A stretch of 64,000 bases of DNA from Scleromitrula shiraiana. Its lineage: Eukaryota; Ascomycota; Leotiomycetes; Helotiales; Sclerotiniaceae. Numbering within the stretch: the first letter of the stretch is position 1; each line of letters starts with the position of its first letter. Location: assembly GCA_028455995.1 (NCBI GenBank), contig JABELC010000001.1, positions 3,646,501 through 3,710,500 of the forward strand, given 5' to 3'. The notes beneath the pieces were generated by a model, which was not told the DNA's origin, did no database searches, and saw nothing but the letters and a program-made list of their open reading frames with translations. The position numbers and the translations under genes were made by a program. This document shows, piece by piece, positions 25,836-37,263 of the stretch.

Positions 25836-27126
25836 AGTTAACACGAGAGGCAACGAACACCAATTTCTTGGGCTGTGAGACGAAGCCTCTCGGAATTTAG
25901 TTTGCATTATCGAAAACCTTTAGGGGCCTGATAGTTGTTGTATGCTAGAGTTATGTTTGCAAATTGCAATACACTTGTTTTTCTCTTGTGTGGCAATCTT
26001 TGGGGAGTTCCCATGTAATTCCAACTGATGTCCGTGATGTTCGCAAAATTGAGACAATTTCTCCAGGAATTAGCACAGATCGAGGCTACTTATACTTTAA
26101 TATCAGGAACAACATATCTAGATGTTGAGAATATTCAGTATATGCTAGAATCGGCAGACGAAAAATAAATCAATCTAACGAGCGTTTAGTTGTGTCCAAA
26201 CTTTGCATAGCAATCTATAACTCACAAATAGACATTTACGACCTGTAACTATATAGGTACCTACGTACTGCAGAATGCGATTACCCAACTACACTACACG
26301 CAAATGTTCATCCGATTTACGGATTACTATCACTTAGTTAATACACAAATTGTTTAAAATCTTGAGACGGGAAGTTGCCATTCACAATTCGATGAATTTA
26401 CCAACTGGTCAGTGTGTATGGGTCCCACCGTTGACCCCTACCTCGACAGCTCCCTGCAAACTGATCTAATCGAGCATGATCCGTATATCTAACCGATGCC
26501 GGCTATTCATGACTTGTTGTACGTAAAGACTAAGAAGATATGTAAGCTTCAATTTACAGTCGACCTTTATTTCCCAGATTCAATCTCCAAGTGTAAGAAA
26601 TATCTAAAAGGACCCGGAGACTGCGATCGCAAACATCTAAAACCTAGGCCTCAGTCAGTATGAATCCCCGCATAGACTCGTTTATTGCCCAAACAGGTAA
26701 CTATTTAGTAGCGCGGGCACTCAACAAATATCTTACAGCGCTTCTCCTACCGCTTCAAGGCTCCCAAGATTTACCTACATAGTAGATGTTTTTACGAATG
26801 CGAATTGATATCCTATTTGGGTCATTGAAAAAGCACCATGAAATTTCCATGTCACTTAATTGACATCTAATTACTTATTATGTCTTCCTTTCTGGAACTT
26901 GTCTCGCACTTCACAATGTAATCATCCGTCTTTTCAGTTCCGGTATAAATTGACCCGAGTTTTGAGGCGTGTACAGCCATATTTTGGGGGAAGTAGTTTG
27001 AATATAAAGCCTCGGTGTGCCTCGTTGTAGGCACAGGTAATTTAGACCACGACTATTCATTCATTCTAAACTCTTATTTCTCCTTGCGCCCAATTTTTAT
27101 ATCTTGGATCACTATCGGTTCTAAGC
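25836..27126. other. Intergenic region
   Basis: No supported gene. Contains the promoter of the 27127 gene; short frames lack motifs. Confidence 0.5.
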
Positions 27127-29029
27127 ATGGGAAAACTCGTTGGTCTCATCGGCTCAGGAATTGGACTAGCGATCGAAGCCAGGTCGTCGTACCAATCTTC
27201 TCAGGGTAGCAAATCTCCGCAAGGTTGCTAGTAGTCCGAGACCATCACATCAATTTAAACACTAACGTGTGGCAGATTTAAGTGGTCCAATACAAAAAGT
27301 TCCAAGGTCCAGAGACGACGGTCAAGCATATGATGAGCTTCAACTATATGCCAATTCGCTCTCTGAGCGTATAGATACCATGAGTGATATGAATAATAGA
27401 GATGAGAACTACCGAAGATATATAACCGCAAGTCCGAACAGACAATCGCAACGGGATATTCATGGAAAAGATATCTCATTTTATGCCCATGAAGTGACAA
27501 GTCAACGACATGAGCAAACAGGAAGACTTTCTTGTCCTGTAATAATTCCGCAAAGAAGGCCCGAAGATCAGAGCCGTGGAATCCTTCGAGCATATGCTCC
27601 TGCACTTGAAGATTGCGGTATTGATCAAGAGACTTTCTTGGATTTTATTGATGAGTTTAACGAAGCCCACAAGGTATGGAATTTATCCTGAAAATACTGC
27701 AAAATACTAAACCAAGTTCAGGCCTCACCATATCTAGATGCAGTCAATGTTGCTACTCAGGGTGTGGGGTTTGCGCCTGGAGTTGCTCCTATGGTGGTAT
27801 CAATGGTTGTTCCCATTGCAGTAAGGGCAGCTAAAGGTTATCTAACCCAGAGACAGTATGTAAAGCAAACAATTATGAAGGCGAAGTACCATAACTCATA
27901 TTCAAAGGTCTTCAACATTTCTCGATCGAGCAAACAAACAACTCTTTGCTCCTCATGGTCTGTTTGCAATGGTTCTTACGTACAGACCAGAGCAGATACA
28001 AGACCCTTATGGCACACCGAACGAAGTTCAGCTTCCAACCTCTGCTCCCCTTCTTTATCTCGAAGACGAAAAGCGTGCGGGGCAGACCGGATTCAAGAAG
28101 ATGAGCCATTTCATTGCAGATTACGGAGACCGCAGAGCACAGGCTCGATATGTATGCCGAACAATCTGCAACTATAAATGGGGATCTTGATGCTAATAGA
28201 TTTTATCTAGGCACATAAAAATCCTGACTCGGTTCTTTCTGGCCCCCCACCAACATTCAAAAGCAGATGGAGCAATCCTAATCATCTAGCAAATAGTGGT
28301 GGGTTGAAGAGCCTTCTGACCGGTATTCCCGACGACAGAGAAGATCGGAAACGCGAAAGAAAAGACCGCAATAGAGATCGGAAAGATCGTCGGAGTAGTT
28401 CAATTGGCGCTGGGTCTTCAAGGCGAAGTGGGCTTCTGAAAGCTACCATTAATGCAGTAGGTGATGGAAAGAGAGGTGCAACTGGAAGACGCCCAAGTTT
28501 AGTGGGTGGAGTAAAGGCGATAGCTTTTGGACCTGAAAAGCAAGACCAAGGACTCATCAAAGGAATCAAAGGTTTGGGTATGAAGACGGTATGTAATTAT
28601 CTTTCTTCCTCCCTTGATTAATGCACATGAACTGACATAAATTAGGATATCCTCTATCTCATGATAACCAACAATACGGAAGATCAAGAACCTCCTCGAT
28701 CTGATGGCTCAAACATAAGAAACGAATCGCAAACACCATACGTACCACCATTCCAGCAAATCCAGTCACTTGCTAGGTACCAAAATTTTCTCACTGAATT
28801 GGAAGAAGTAAGAAGTTGGCCTACGCCAACCCCAGAACAAACGCATCTGTTCCAGAACAATAACCCATATAGAACAGCGAGTAATAGCTCTGCACATTGG
28901 AATCTAGATCCTGACACCAAAGGAAAAGGAATGGAGGTTCCACCTCCAGCATATAGAGAGACTATGCCGATTAGATACTATGATCCCATCAGGATGCATG
29001 AGGAGGAGTATTGCGTCCCGACTCTGTAG
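27127..29029 (+). CDS. Conserved fungal protein of unknown function
   Basis: I do not know a function. Six exons join in frame from ATG 27127 to TAG before 29030. Visible parts: glycine-rich N-terminus (MGKLVGLIGSGIGLAIEA); a family-typical core RGILRAYAPALEDCGIDQE with FLDFIDEFNEAHK; a hydrophobic Gly/Val stretch FAPGVAPMVVSMVVPIAV that could lie in or on a membrane; then RANKQLFAPHGLFAMVLTY; a strongly basic Arg/Lys/Asp run (DDREDRKRERKDRNRDRKDR); a second glycine-rich region; and a Pro-rich C-terminal tail. The architecture recalls a widespread family of fungal hypothetical proteins with the same DCGID core. An intron begins inside QRQ (GTATGT, 27859) and ends AAAG at 27908. The basic run could be a nuclear signal or RNA-binding patch; this is a guess. 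Confidence 0.8.
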
Positions 29030-29735
29030 ATATCGGATCCTACACAAACTTTTACTTCTTATGGAACTTGGAGTTGATGGACGAGCCAGACGCTCACTTG
29101 GGGAGAAAAATTGGGCTGTCTTGATATAATTTATTTCTTAGTCCGAAAAGATCATTTTATGAGCGGTTTTTACTGTATATAAAAGTTTCAGATGGGTTTG
29201 TAGTAGCTGGATGCAAACTATCATCATAATGTCATCTATATCAAATGAGTAATGGAAAACAAGAACAACTGAGTAACGGATGACAAGAACAACCGATATT
29301 TGATTCAATTACATGAAATTAAATTGAAATAGTATCTGATATTGGAATGAAGTATAAGTTCATTGTTTTGTTAACGTGTGGATGTCAGTTGGGGATATTT
29401 GTCTGATATGTAATCAGCCTCGGCACTGACTGGGATGAAAAGTAATCATGATTATCATCATTCAACACGGCAATTCAATTGAATTTTTTCGATATTTCTA
29501 TAGCTGCCTGGATCTCTATACTATATAATGATTAGATTACGTTCAGTTCTGTATTGATTAACAATCCATCATCGTCCATATATAGAACGTGAAGATCTAC
29601 TCTAACCTACCACTCTACCCCGCAGAGCAAACAAAGCTACCCCTCAAACCCCAAATCATCGTTGTAATATATATCTTCTCTTTCTCCGAATCCATTCTAT
29701 CATTGATAATTTAATATCCATCAACTACATTAATC
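29030..29735. other. Intergenic region
   Basis: AT-rich promoter/3' region between two same-strand genes. No gene or RNA seen. Confidence 0.5.
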
Positions 29736-30375
29736 ATGTCCCAAAATACAACCTCATCTTCCATCACCTATCCCGTGACTAGAAAAACTGTCCATACATC
29801 CCTTCCTTTCAACACCGTAATATCAAACCTATACACCTCGATCGGAGAACCCAACTCATTAAAATGGCCTTCGATCGCCTCAAGCATAACATCATATGAT
29901 GAAAGTTCCAAGAAAAAATTCATCCAAGAAGTCGAAGCGGCGGTTGGACCCGAGGGGTTCATGAATTTCGGCGTATGTTCACTATTCATCCATTCCCCTA
30001 CAACTTTCCCAATAACCAGTGGAAACTAACCTAATTCCATATAAGGAACTCAACCATGGCGCATGGCTTCCCCTTTTCAACATCGATAGTTCACCCCAGC
30101 TCCAACTAAAACGCATCATTCTCGGTAATCCTTTGATTGCCATTACGATGCTTTCAAAGTCCGCCAAATCACTTGACGCGGGTCTTTATGTACCTGTGGA
30201 AATCTTAGTAAGAGAGTTGTCAAGTGAAAGAAAGGGAGGGACGGAGATTAAGTGGCAGGTTCCTAGTGCTATGATTGGAGCTGTGGATGAAGGGAATGAA
30301 GAGTTGTTGGCAGCGGCGAGGGTGCTAGATGGCAAGTTGGAGAGGTTGGTGGAAGTTATTGTAGGTAGTTCGTGA
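29736..30375 (+). CDS. DUF302-domain protein
   Basis: Two exons, 29736-29972 and 30046-30375, joined across a GTATGT/AAG intron. The protein, about 188 residues, has the DUF302 fold pattern: VTRKTVHTSLPFNTVISNL at the start, the family-typical NFGELNHGAWLPLF across the intron, KRIILGNPLIAITMLS, and YVPVEILVRELSSE. DUF302 proteins are small cytosolic proteins of unknown biochemical role, often linked to metal or redox stress in bacteria; nothing here tests that. No signal peptide or membrane helix is visible. The start has a favourable context (AATC before ATG, with TCC following). Confidence 0.85.
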
Positions 30376-30913
30376 GAGGGTTGGGTTGGAATTTTCATGT
30401 GGTGTAGTTGATATTATAGGATGTTGATACTATATGCTATTACTATGATACGGTGAAAACTGATTTCAGATTGTCATCCATGAGTATTATGCCGTTTTTT
30501 AGCATCAGCTTGAAGAATATGTATCTATTGGGAAATTGCAATCTCCTGGGAAATAGACAACCGAGGACCAATACTCGATTTACTCGAGATTTGGTAGTAT
30601 GTTGCCAAGTCTTGTCAACGTTCCTGAATGCGGTAATGATGGTATAGCAATTCGATGTATGACGGTTGCGTGGTACGCTGGAACTATTCAATAAAATCAT
30701 GCCATAACAGCTGAACCATGTATATCACAATATGTAGAACTGCTAATCACCTCAATGCCAGGGATAGCGGATATATTTCAAAATTTGAAAAAGTGAAACA
30801 GTTCAAAGGAAAAGTAATAGACAAATATAATTCAAAGAAGTGTGCAGCTAGAAGACCAGCTGAAAGTAAAAGATATGTACAGAGCGAACCAAAGTACAAG
30901 AAAATTGGGACAT
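30376..30913. other. Convergent intergenic region
   Basis: Between the 3' ends of the DUF302 gene and the GT90 gene. Short frames only; nothing supported. Confidence 0.5.
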
Positions 30914-32452
30914 TCAGTCCCACTTCGCTTTCCCAAGCAAATTATAAGTTTCAAACCTCATGCCCTCACCATTTTCCACCCCCTCAGCATCCCAACCTCC
31001 CCAACCTCCATCCTCAAAATTTGGTCTAGAAACCTGACTCCAACCTCTAATAAGAGCTCGCCAGTAACAAACTTCCGGCGCTGGTGATAGATACCTCGTG
31101 AACAGATCTTGCTGTCTTTGAGCAATGCCACTAGCAATTTCAGGATGCTCCTGTAGATACATGATAGTCTCCTCTAGATCCGACCAATCTGGTTTAAGAA
31201 AGACGATATTTGCCTCGGAAAGATCATAAGGTAGAGGCCAGCGTGCAGCCCACCAATTGTAAGATTTGTCGGGCTCACGTTGGGGAAGAAATGATGATGA
31301 GAATATGGGGCGAATGAGATGTATGGTGTGAAGTAAATAGGTTATTGGCGGAGTAAGAACAATAGATGCACATGCTTGATGGAAAAGTAAACGGCCAGAA
31401 TAGGTTATTCCCTAGATAGAGACAAGGTATACATTTTAGTAACAAGTTGATCACGTATGATACTAGAGAGATGGATCAAGTATTATTATTGTGCGAGAAA
31501 AAATTGGCATACCTCCGTGTAGACAATATATTTGTATTTGCAGAAATCTTCAATTGAAATAGCATTGATAGCGCTCTCACCATTGGTATACCACTTTAAC
31601 TCCTGGATATCTGCCCATTCTTTGTCCTTACCCTTGAGAATCAGGCTCGGCCTCAGATCCCTATTAGCCCCTGTGTTGAACCAAGCCTGTTCCTCTCCAT
31701 ACGGCTTTATCTATCTTATCAGCCCACGACAGTTTGCCTTCTATTCGTTGTATTCTAGCAAGTGCTTGGTCAACCGTGCCAATGAACGGCAATGGCCATG
31801 ACCAGAAGCTAAAGTGCGGCATAAGCCAATAATTGCCCTTCCAAGCAGGATCATTTGATTTTGCGAACGACCAGGAGTTATTTGTTGGAGTATCAAGAAT
31901 GTTAAAGGTAAATATCGTATCAGGTAGAGGTGTAGGGGAAGTAATTATCGCACGATGAAGCTGATGGAGAACCGAATTGCGTTCCTGCAGATCCAATATC
32001 AGTATGGTGTTGATTGCATTTGAAGGGGGAAGTTTTTTCTTGACATACATGGAGCATGTTCCGGGAAGGATTCGGGTCCGTAGATATGATATATAACTAG
32101 ATATACAGCCACTAATAGCGAATCATGTCGAGATCCATAGTAGAACCTTCCCATCCTTTATCCTTCCTTGCACGAGTCCGGTATAATGATCCGGTTGCCT
32201 GTTCAAAACAAATGGTCCTCGAGCCATGGCATCGTCAATCTCCTTTGTCAGGCCTGGAAAGTTAGCGGCGCACTGGTGCTCAGTCAATATAAGCGATTGA
32301 GTATCTATCGAAGAGTGTATCTCTTGGTAGTTGGAGATGCAGAATATCGACTCGCACAGCTGACAAACTTCTCCATAATAGAAAGCACAACAGGCGAATA
32401 CTGTGAATGCAAGTATGCCACGGTTGAGCAATGTTCTAGTTCTTCGTATCAT
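30914..32452 (-). pseudogene. GT90/CAP10-type glycosyltransferase with a one-base frameshift
   Basis: CAP10/KDEL-type family 90 glycosyltransferase, a Golgi or ER type II membrane enzyme; relatives add xylose or glucose to capsule glycans or proteins. ATG at 32452 is followed by a membrane anchor (RGILAFTVFACCAFYYGEV). Family motifs in order: GLVQGRIKDGK, then after a 52-bp intron LYIISTDPNPSRNMLH, after another intron ERNSVLHQLHRAI, TSPTPLPDTIFTFNI, MPHFSFWSWPLPFIG, DKIDKAVWRGT. There the frame breaks: one extra G at 31686-31687 shifts WFNTGANRDLRPSL out of phase. The rest (EDFCKYKYIVYTEG, ITYSGRLLFHQACASI, ANIVFLKPDWSDLE, CYWRALIRGW) is intact to the stop at 30914. It is either a very young pseudogene or a sequencing error; everything else looks functional. 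Confidence 0.8.
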
Positions 32453-33209
32453 TCTTCAAGGTCAGCTTGCGGCGACAAGAACTGGAAAAGACACGATGAC
32501 ATATTTCTATCCATGAAGTATCGCGGTGAAAAAGAGTGGGGGGATAAACCAGGAACTCGCGCCGACAAGCCCATCCACCGGTAAATTATGAAACATAAGC
32601 AAGGATCTTTAGACGCGTATATCATTGAAGTAGTATGTTCTTCTTGACATCGTTCGAGATACACGAAGGACCTCTTCGTTGCAGGAGCAGTCTCATGGTC
32701 ATTCCCAATATACAAACCGTGGATCCTCTAATATGCTGAGTGGTCTAGAGCAAGTATAGCAGAATTGACATCAAAACAATTGATGTCTATGACTGATACT
32801 TTGAGAGGAGATAGTAAGTGTAGGATTAGCCACTCAAAATATGTATCGAAGCCAGTCAATATCGAATCTGAAAATCGTATAGAGGTCAATGCAGTTTCAA
32901 AACAATCAAATGTTATGTCTTCACCAATACCTCAAGCTCAAAATAGATAGCACTAGAGGTAGCTAATAAACTTCACCGCTTTGGCAGAATGCCGAGCAAG
33001 CTAAGTGGGGTGTGGTGGGGTGGGGTGATCTAATCTAATCAATCAGTGATCCTCCCATTTAGTCCTTGAGAAAACAACATCGACAAGAATATAAAGTTCT
33101 TCATTGTTTGAACTTTATTGAACCAATATGTGCTCGAACATTTGGGTAGAGGATTGAGCTTTAGCACAATATTATTTCCTTTTTGCAAATTTGTTGTTCA
33201 TCGCCAGAA

Positions 33210-33421
33210 TGGATTGCAAGTCATCTACGCTGGATGGCACATTACTACCACGTCAAAGACCAAGACTGGAAAGAAGCTTTATAGCCATACTATGCTTCGT
33301 AATCGTAGTACAATTCTGGGTAGGGGATTCCAACTGGAAGATCAGAAAAACAACCTCCATCCGAATGCACGGGACAAAGGAAGAAAATGAGAGTATTTGT
33401 GCTCCTGAAGATATGCCGTAG
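33210..33421 (+). other. Candidate N-terminal membrane-anchor exon of the S33 peptidase
   Basis: An ATG-initiated frame reads MDCKSSTLDGTLLPRQRPRL, then a helix SFIAILCFVIVVQFWVGDSN and a short lumenal stretch before TAG at 33419-33421. Short cytosolic tail, basic patch, one helix, and same strand as the S33 domain downstream match the usual start of membrane-bound S33 (tripeptidyl aminopeptidase-like) proteins. The AT-rich island lies directly after it. The link is inference; it could be an independent short frame. Confidence 0.4.
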
Positions 33422-33439
33422 TGCGAAGTACAGTACTAG

Positions 33440-34430
33440 GCAACTTATATTTAAGCGAGCTCAAAATCACCCTAATCTATTATCGCACCATCATTTTTTT
33501 AAATTTAATTAAAAATCAACCAACAATTATAATTTTATAATTTTAATAAAATAAAGAGTTTATAATTCGATTTATAATATAATATAAATTCTATAATAAT
33601 AGTATTATAATAGAATTCAATATTTTATATATTATTCTTATATAGTTATACAAACCTCAATTCTATTAAACATATTAAAATATAAATTTTTAAATAAAGA
33701 ATTATCTAATATATTCTATATTGTTTATAAACAAAACTCTAAATGTTATTAATTATACTCTATTTAACCTTTTACATATTTAAACTTTAAAAACATTTTT
33801 ATCATTCTTATTTTAAAATAATATTAGATATATTCAATAAAGTTAAAATCAAAAAAGTATAAAGACTAATTAGCAATTAAAAAGATTTTTCGATTTTCAA
33901 ACTACTTTTTCACCTTATAAACACAATATATAAATATATTATTTTATTAAAACTGATATCCTGAATTTAATTGTTTAAACATAAATTGAATTTTTGTATT
34001 AAATATTTTGAAATATAAATTCATATTATATTTATGCTTTTTTGTTTCTTAATAAATTGCTTTTAAATATAATCGTACAAAATGTATAATAAAATGTTCG
34101 TTTTAATTAATATATGATTTTTATCAAAAGATTTGAGACAAAGATTTTTTTTTATTATATAATTCATCTTACTATATAATGTATTAAACTATATTTTTAT
34201 CTAAATTGAAATCCTTAACGATTTTGTATAAATTTGCTTTTTTTTTTGCTTTACTAGCGATTTTATTATATTAATATAAATTAAAATATTGCTTTTTAAC
34301 CCTATTATCATTTATTGAATATAAAAAAATATATATTGAAAGTATTATAATTGATATAAAAAAGTATAATCAAAGTTTGATGCGTAAAAATACGTCTTTT
34401 TAAAATTCGCTTAAATATGAGTTATGGGTC
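33440..34430. repeat. Very AT-rich island (likely RIP-degraded insertion)
   Basis: About 990 bp of over 80% A+T by eye, dominated by TA/AT/AA/TT words with very few CA, TG, CG or GC steps, in contrast with both flanks. No open frame, no terminal repeat I can define. The composition is what repeat-induced point mutation leaves of an old transposon. Boundaries are approximate. Confidence 0.7.
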
Positions 34431-34435
34431 ATTGT

Positions 34436-36492
34436 ATGAATGTATCTTCGTTTGCCATAGAAGTTCTATCTAATAAAAACCATCAGATCATTCCCACGAA
34501 GTAACTCATTTATCAGCCCTGTTTCGATGGCCTAGAGTGTGCACGACTCGAGGTTCCGATGGATTACAATAGCACCAATGCTAATGGACCGAAAGTAGCT
34601 ATTGCTCTTCTCAAAATTCCGGCTAAAGTTCCTGTTACGGATCCTAGATATGGGGGCATGATTCTGATTAATCCAGGCAAGCAATTTACGTTGAAAAGCT
34701 TTGAGTATATGTACTAAGAAGTATTTAAAGGTGGTCCCGGTGCATCTGGTGTAAACAGAATTCTTGATGGGGGCAGAGATATACAAACCATTGTGGATGC
34801 CAGAGCTTCTCCGTCACAACAACTATTTTCCATTAAACACAAGTATTTTGATATCGTAGGCTTTGATCCACGTGGTATTAACAAAACTACCCCAAGTTTC
34901 AGCTGTTTTCCCGATTCTTTATCACGAGGTATCTGGGTTCTTCAAGAACAAGCTGAAGGTTTTATTGGTAGTTCCAATATAGCTCTCGATACAAAATGGT
35001 CTAGATTAGTATCCTTGTCTCAAGGGTGTTCCTCCTTCTGGAAGAGTGATAATCAAGATACTCTTCCATATCATATGAATACACCTGTCGCAGTAACTGA
35101 CATAGTAGAAATCATTGAACGCCATGGGGAATGGAGAGAGCATCAAGCTACAGTATGGCTTAATTCTCGTGAAGGTCAATTAGCCACATCCGGACACCAA
35201 GGGAATGATCTCTATAGTCAAGAATCTATTCTGCAGCGAGCACGGTGGCGAAAAGGACAAGAACAACTTTTATATTGGGGATTTTCATATGGTACTACAA
35301 TTGGCACCACTTTTGCATCCATGTATCCACAACGCAGTTCCCGTCTGGTATTAGATGGAGTTATGGGTGTCCAGGAGCACTATGAGGGAACTTTGCTGTC
35401 CAGTCTCCAAGATTCCGATCTCATTCTCGAAAAATTCTTCTTGTATTATCATTTAGCAGGACAATCTATCTGTCCAATGTCTACCAGTTCTAATCTACAA
35501 GACATAAGAAACTCATTTCAAAGCATATACGATCAATTACGAAACGAATCCGTACCCATACCTAGCTCAAATACCATGGCAGCAGATGTTCTAAATTTTT
35601 CCGATCTCAAAGTCCTCATCCGAGCTTCTTTCTATGATCCCCTTCAATTCTTCCCCGTCATGGCAGATATTATATCCTCATTTTCCCAAGGAAATACCAG
35701 ACCATTCGCAAATTTTAAACAACAACGTCGAGAAGTCGAGGCATTTTATCCACTAGGACAACCATTCATACCCACCGAGCAATGCAAGTCCGCGGGTCCA
35801 TATTCAACCGCCTGTCAATCATCCAATGAATTTAAGTTCGAATCTCAGATGGCAATTCAATGTACGGATGCGAGGAAGGTCACCGAGACAAGGGAATCCT
35901 TCGGGGAATATGCAGATGTGTTGAGGAAACAGAGTGAATATATTGGGGATTTTTGGCCAGAATTGAGATTAAGTTATATTGAATGGAACATCCGACCGAA
36001 ATGGGATTGGAGAGGTACGCATCGTATCTCCAAGACATGAAAATATAACACACGAATGAAACTAGGACCATTTACAGGTAATTTGACGCATCCAATGCTA
36101 CTTATTGGCAATACATGGGATCCCGTCACCCCGCTTAGAAAGTACATACGTAATAGTGATATCAACGCCGGGAGACGTGAGAAAAACAGAAAACGCTGAC
36201 GCCAAATTCGATACTAATAGTGCACACCATATCGCGAAAGCATTCCCGGGTTCCATTGTACTCGAACAATATTCTCCAGGCGTAAGATCCTACCCTATCC
36301 CATCCTATCCCATCCTCCAATAGCACAAATCCCAAATCCCAAATCCCAAAACTCACCGACTTGAACCAAAAAACCACACCACACCCAACCCAGCACACCT
36401 CACCAAATTCGCCATCCCACCCCACCGCACCACAATCAGCATAATACGGCGATATTTATTTCCAAGGCGGCGAGCCAGATGAAATACCATGA
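34436..36492 (+). pseudogene. Peptidase S33 / alpha-beta hydrolase (tripeptidyl aminopeptidase-like), degraded
   Basis: Serine hydrolase of the S33 TAP-like family; relatives release short peptides from N-termini. Domain start: LIYQPCFDGLECARLEVPMD, then GGMILINPG, a 54-bp intron 34677-34730 with a GC donor (GCAAG...TACTAAG...AAAG), and GGPGASGVN. The long exon has IVGFDPRGINKTTPSFSC, the nucleophile in YWGFSYGTTIG, and VLDGVMG. After two introns come the catalytic Asp in LLIGNTWDPVTPLR and AKAFPGSIVLEQYSPG; the last exon begins with the His (G-H-T-S). Defects: TAA at 34502-34504 just before the conserved start of the domain, TAA at 36442-36444 before a tail reading YGDIYFQGGEPDEIP, and the AT-rich island at the 5' side. 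The catalytic triad is intact. The second stop may simply be a shortened C-terminus. Confidence 0.7.
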
Positions 36493-37263
36493 CCATTTTA
36501 AACACCATAACCATTTTTAAGTTCTCTGAGAGTACAACAACGAGAGAAGCGCTTATCGGGGGGATCGGAAGATTTAGCGTGCGTTGGGGAGATTGCGGTG
36601 GGTGTGTGAGGGAAATGTTTGTTTGTTTGGAGGTGGATGGATTGACTGTATGTATATACAATATATACAAAATATATATATACAATATATACAGACCGGA
36701 GAAAACGAACAAGTATATGATTAGAAAAGTAAAGCTATATATACATACATACATACATACATGGAACATTGATGAATTAATTATCAAACAAACGGATCCC
36801 GAGTTATTTTTGAACAGTTGGAACAACCATTATTCTATTTTGTGCTGATAATCTAATTCTAACTCTATGATCTAGTTCTAGGTCTTTTATTTCTTTTCCT
36901 TGTTTTGTTGTGTTTTATTTTGTTTTCCTTTCCTTTCTTTCGCTCTTTTATTCTATTTTTTCCCCTTGTTTTATCTTCGCCTACCCATCTACACTCATTT
37001 GTAATCTCCATCCTAAGTTCTATTAACCATCTCCCCAAATTCAAATGAATGAATGAATGAATGAATGAATGCTTTTGACGTGATGGAATCGATGCATCAC
37101 TTTTCCCATTCTTTGTACTCCTGACCCGGAATGATCCACTAATCTAGCTAGCTAGCTAGCAATGAACGAACATCGAACACTTATCTATGCCAGCTAGCCA
37201 CAAGCTTCAAGATCCATCCTCCTATACACCCTCCTATCCATCCATCAATTCATCCATTCCCAA
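36493..37263. other. Intergenic region rich in short tandem repeats
   Basis: Contains TATATACAATATATAC-type tracts (~36650-36690), (TACA)n at ~36742-36762, T-rich runs at 36890-36970, (GAAT)n at ~37045-37070 and (CTAG)n at 37147-37160. No gene seen. Confidence 0.6.

Noticed and set aside
31988..32145. Stop codon TGA in the GT90 gene as a second defect
   Set aside because: Two normal introns (GTTCTA...CTAG and GTATGT...TACTGAT...CTGCAG) remove it and restore the family sequence LYIISTDPNPSRNMLH-ERNSVLHQLH.
32449..32715. Upstream coding exon for the GT90 gene
   Set aside because: The frame ends in TGA overlapping the GT90 ATG and has no motif or splice donor in phase; the 32452 ATG followed by a membrane anchor is sufficient.
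33440..34430. AT-rich island as a mitochondrial DNA insertion
   Set aside because: No mitochondrial gene fragment or long frame can be read; loss of CpA/TpG steps fits RIP better. A search against the mitochondrial genome would decide.
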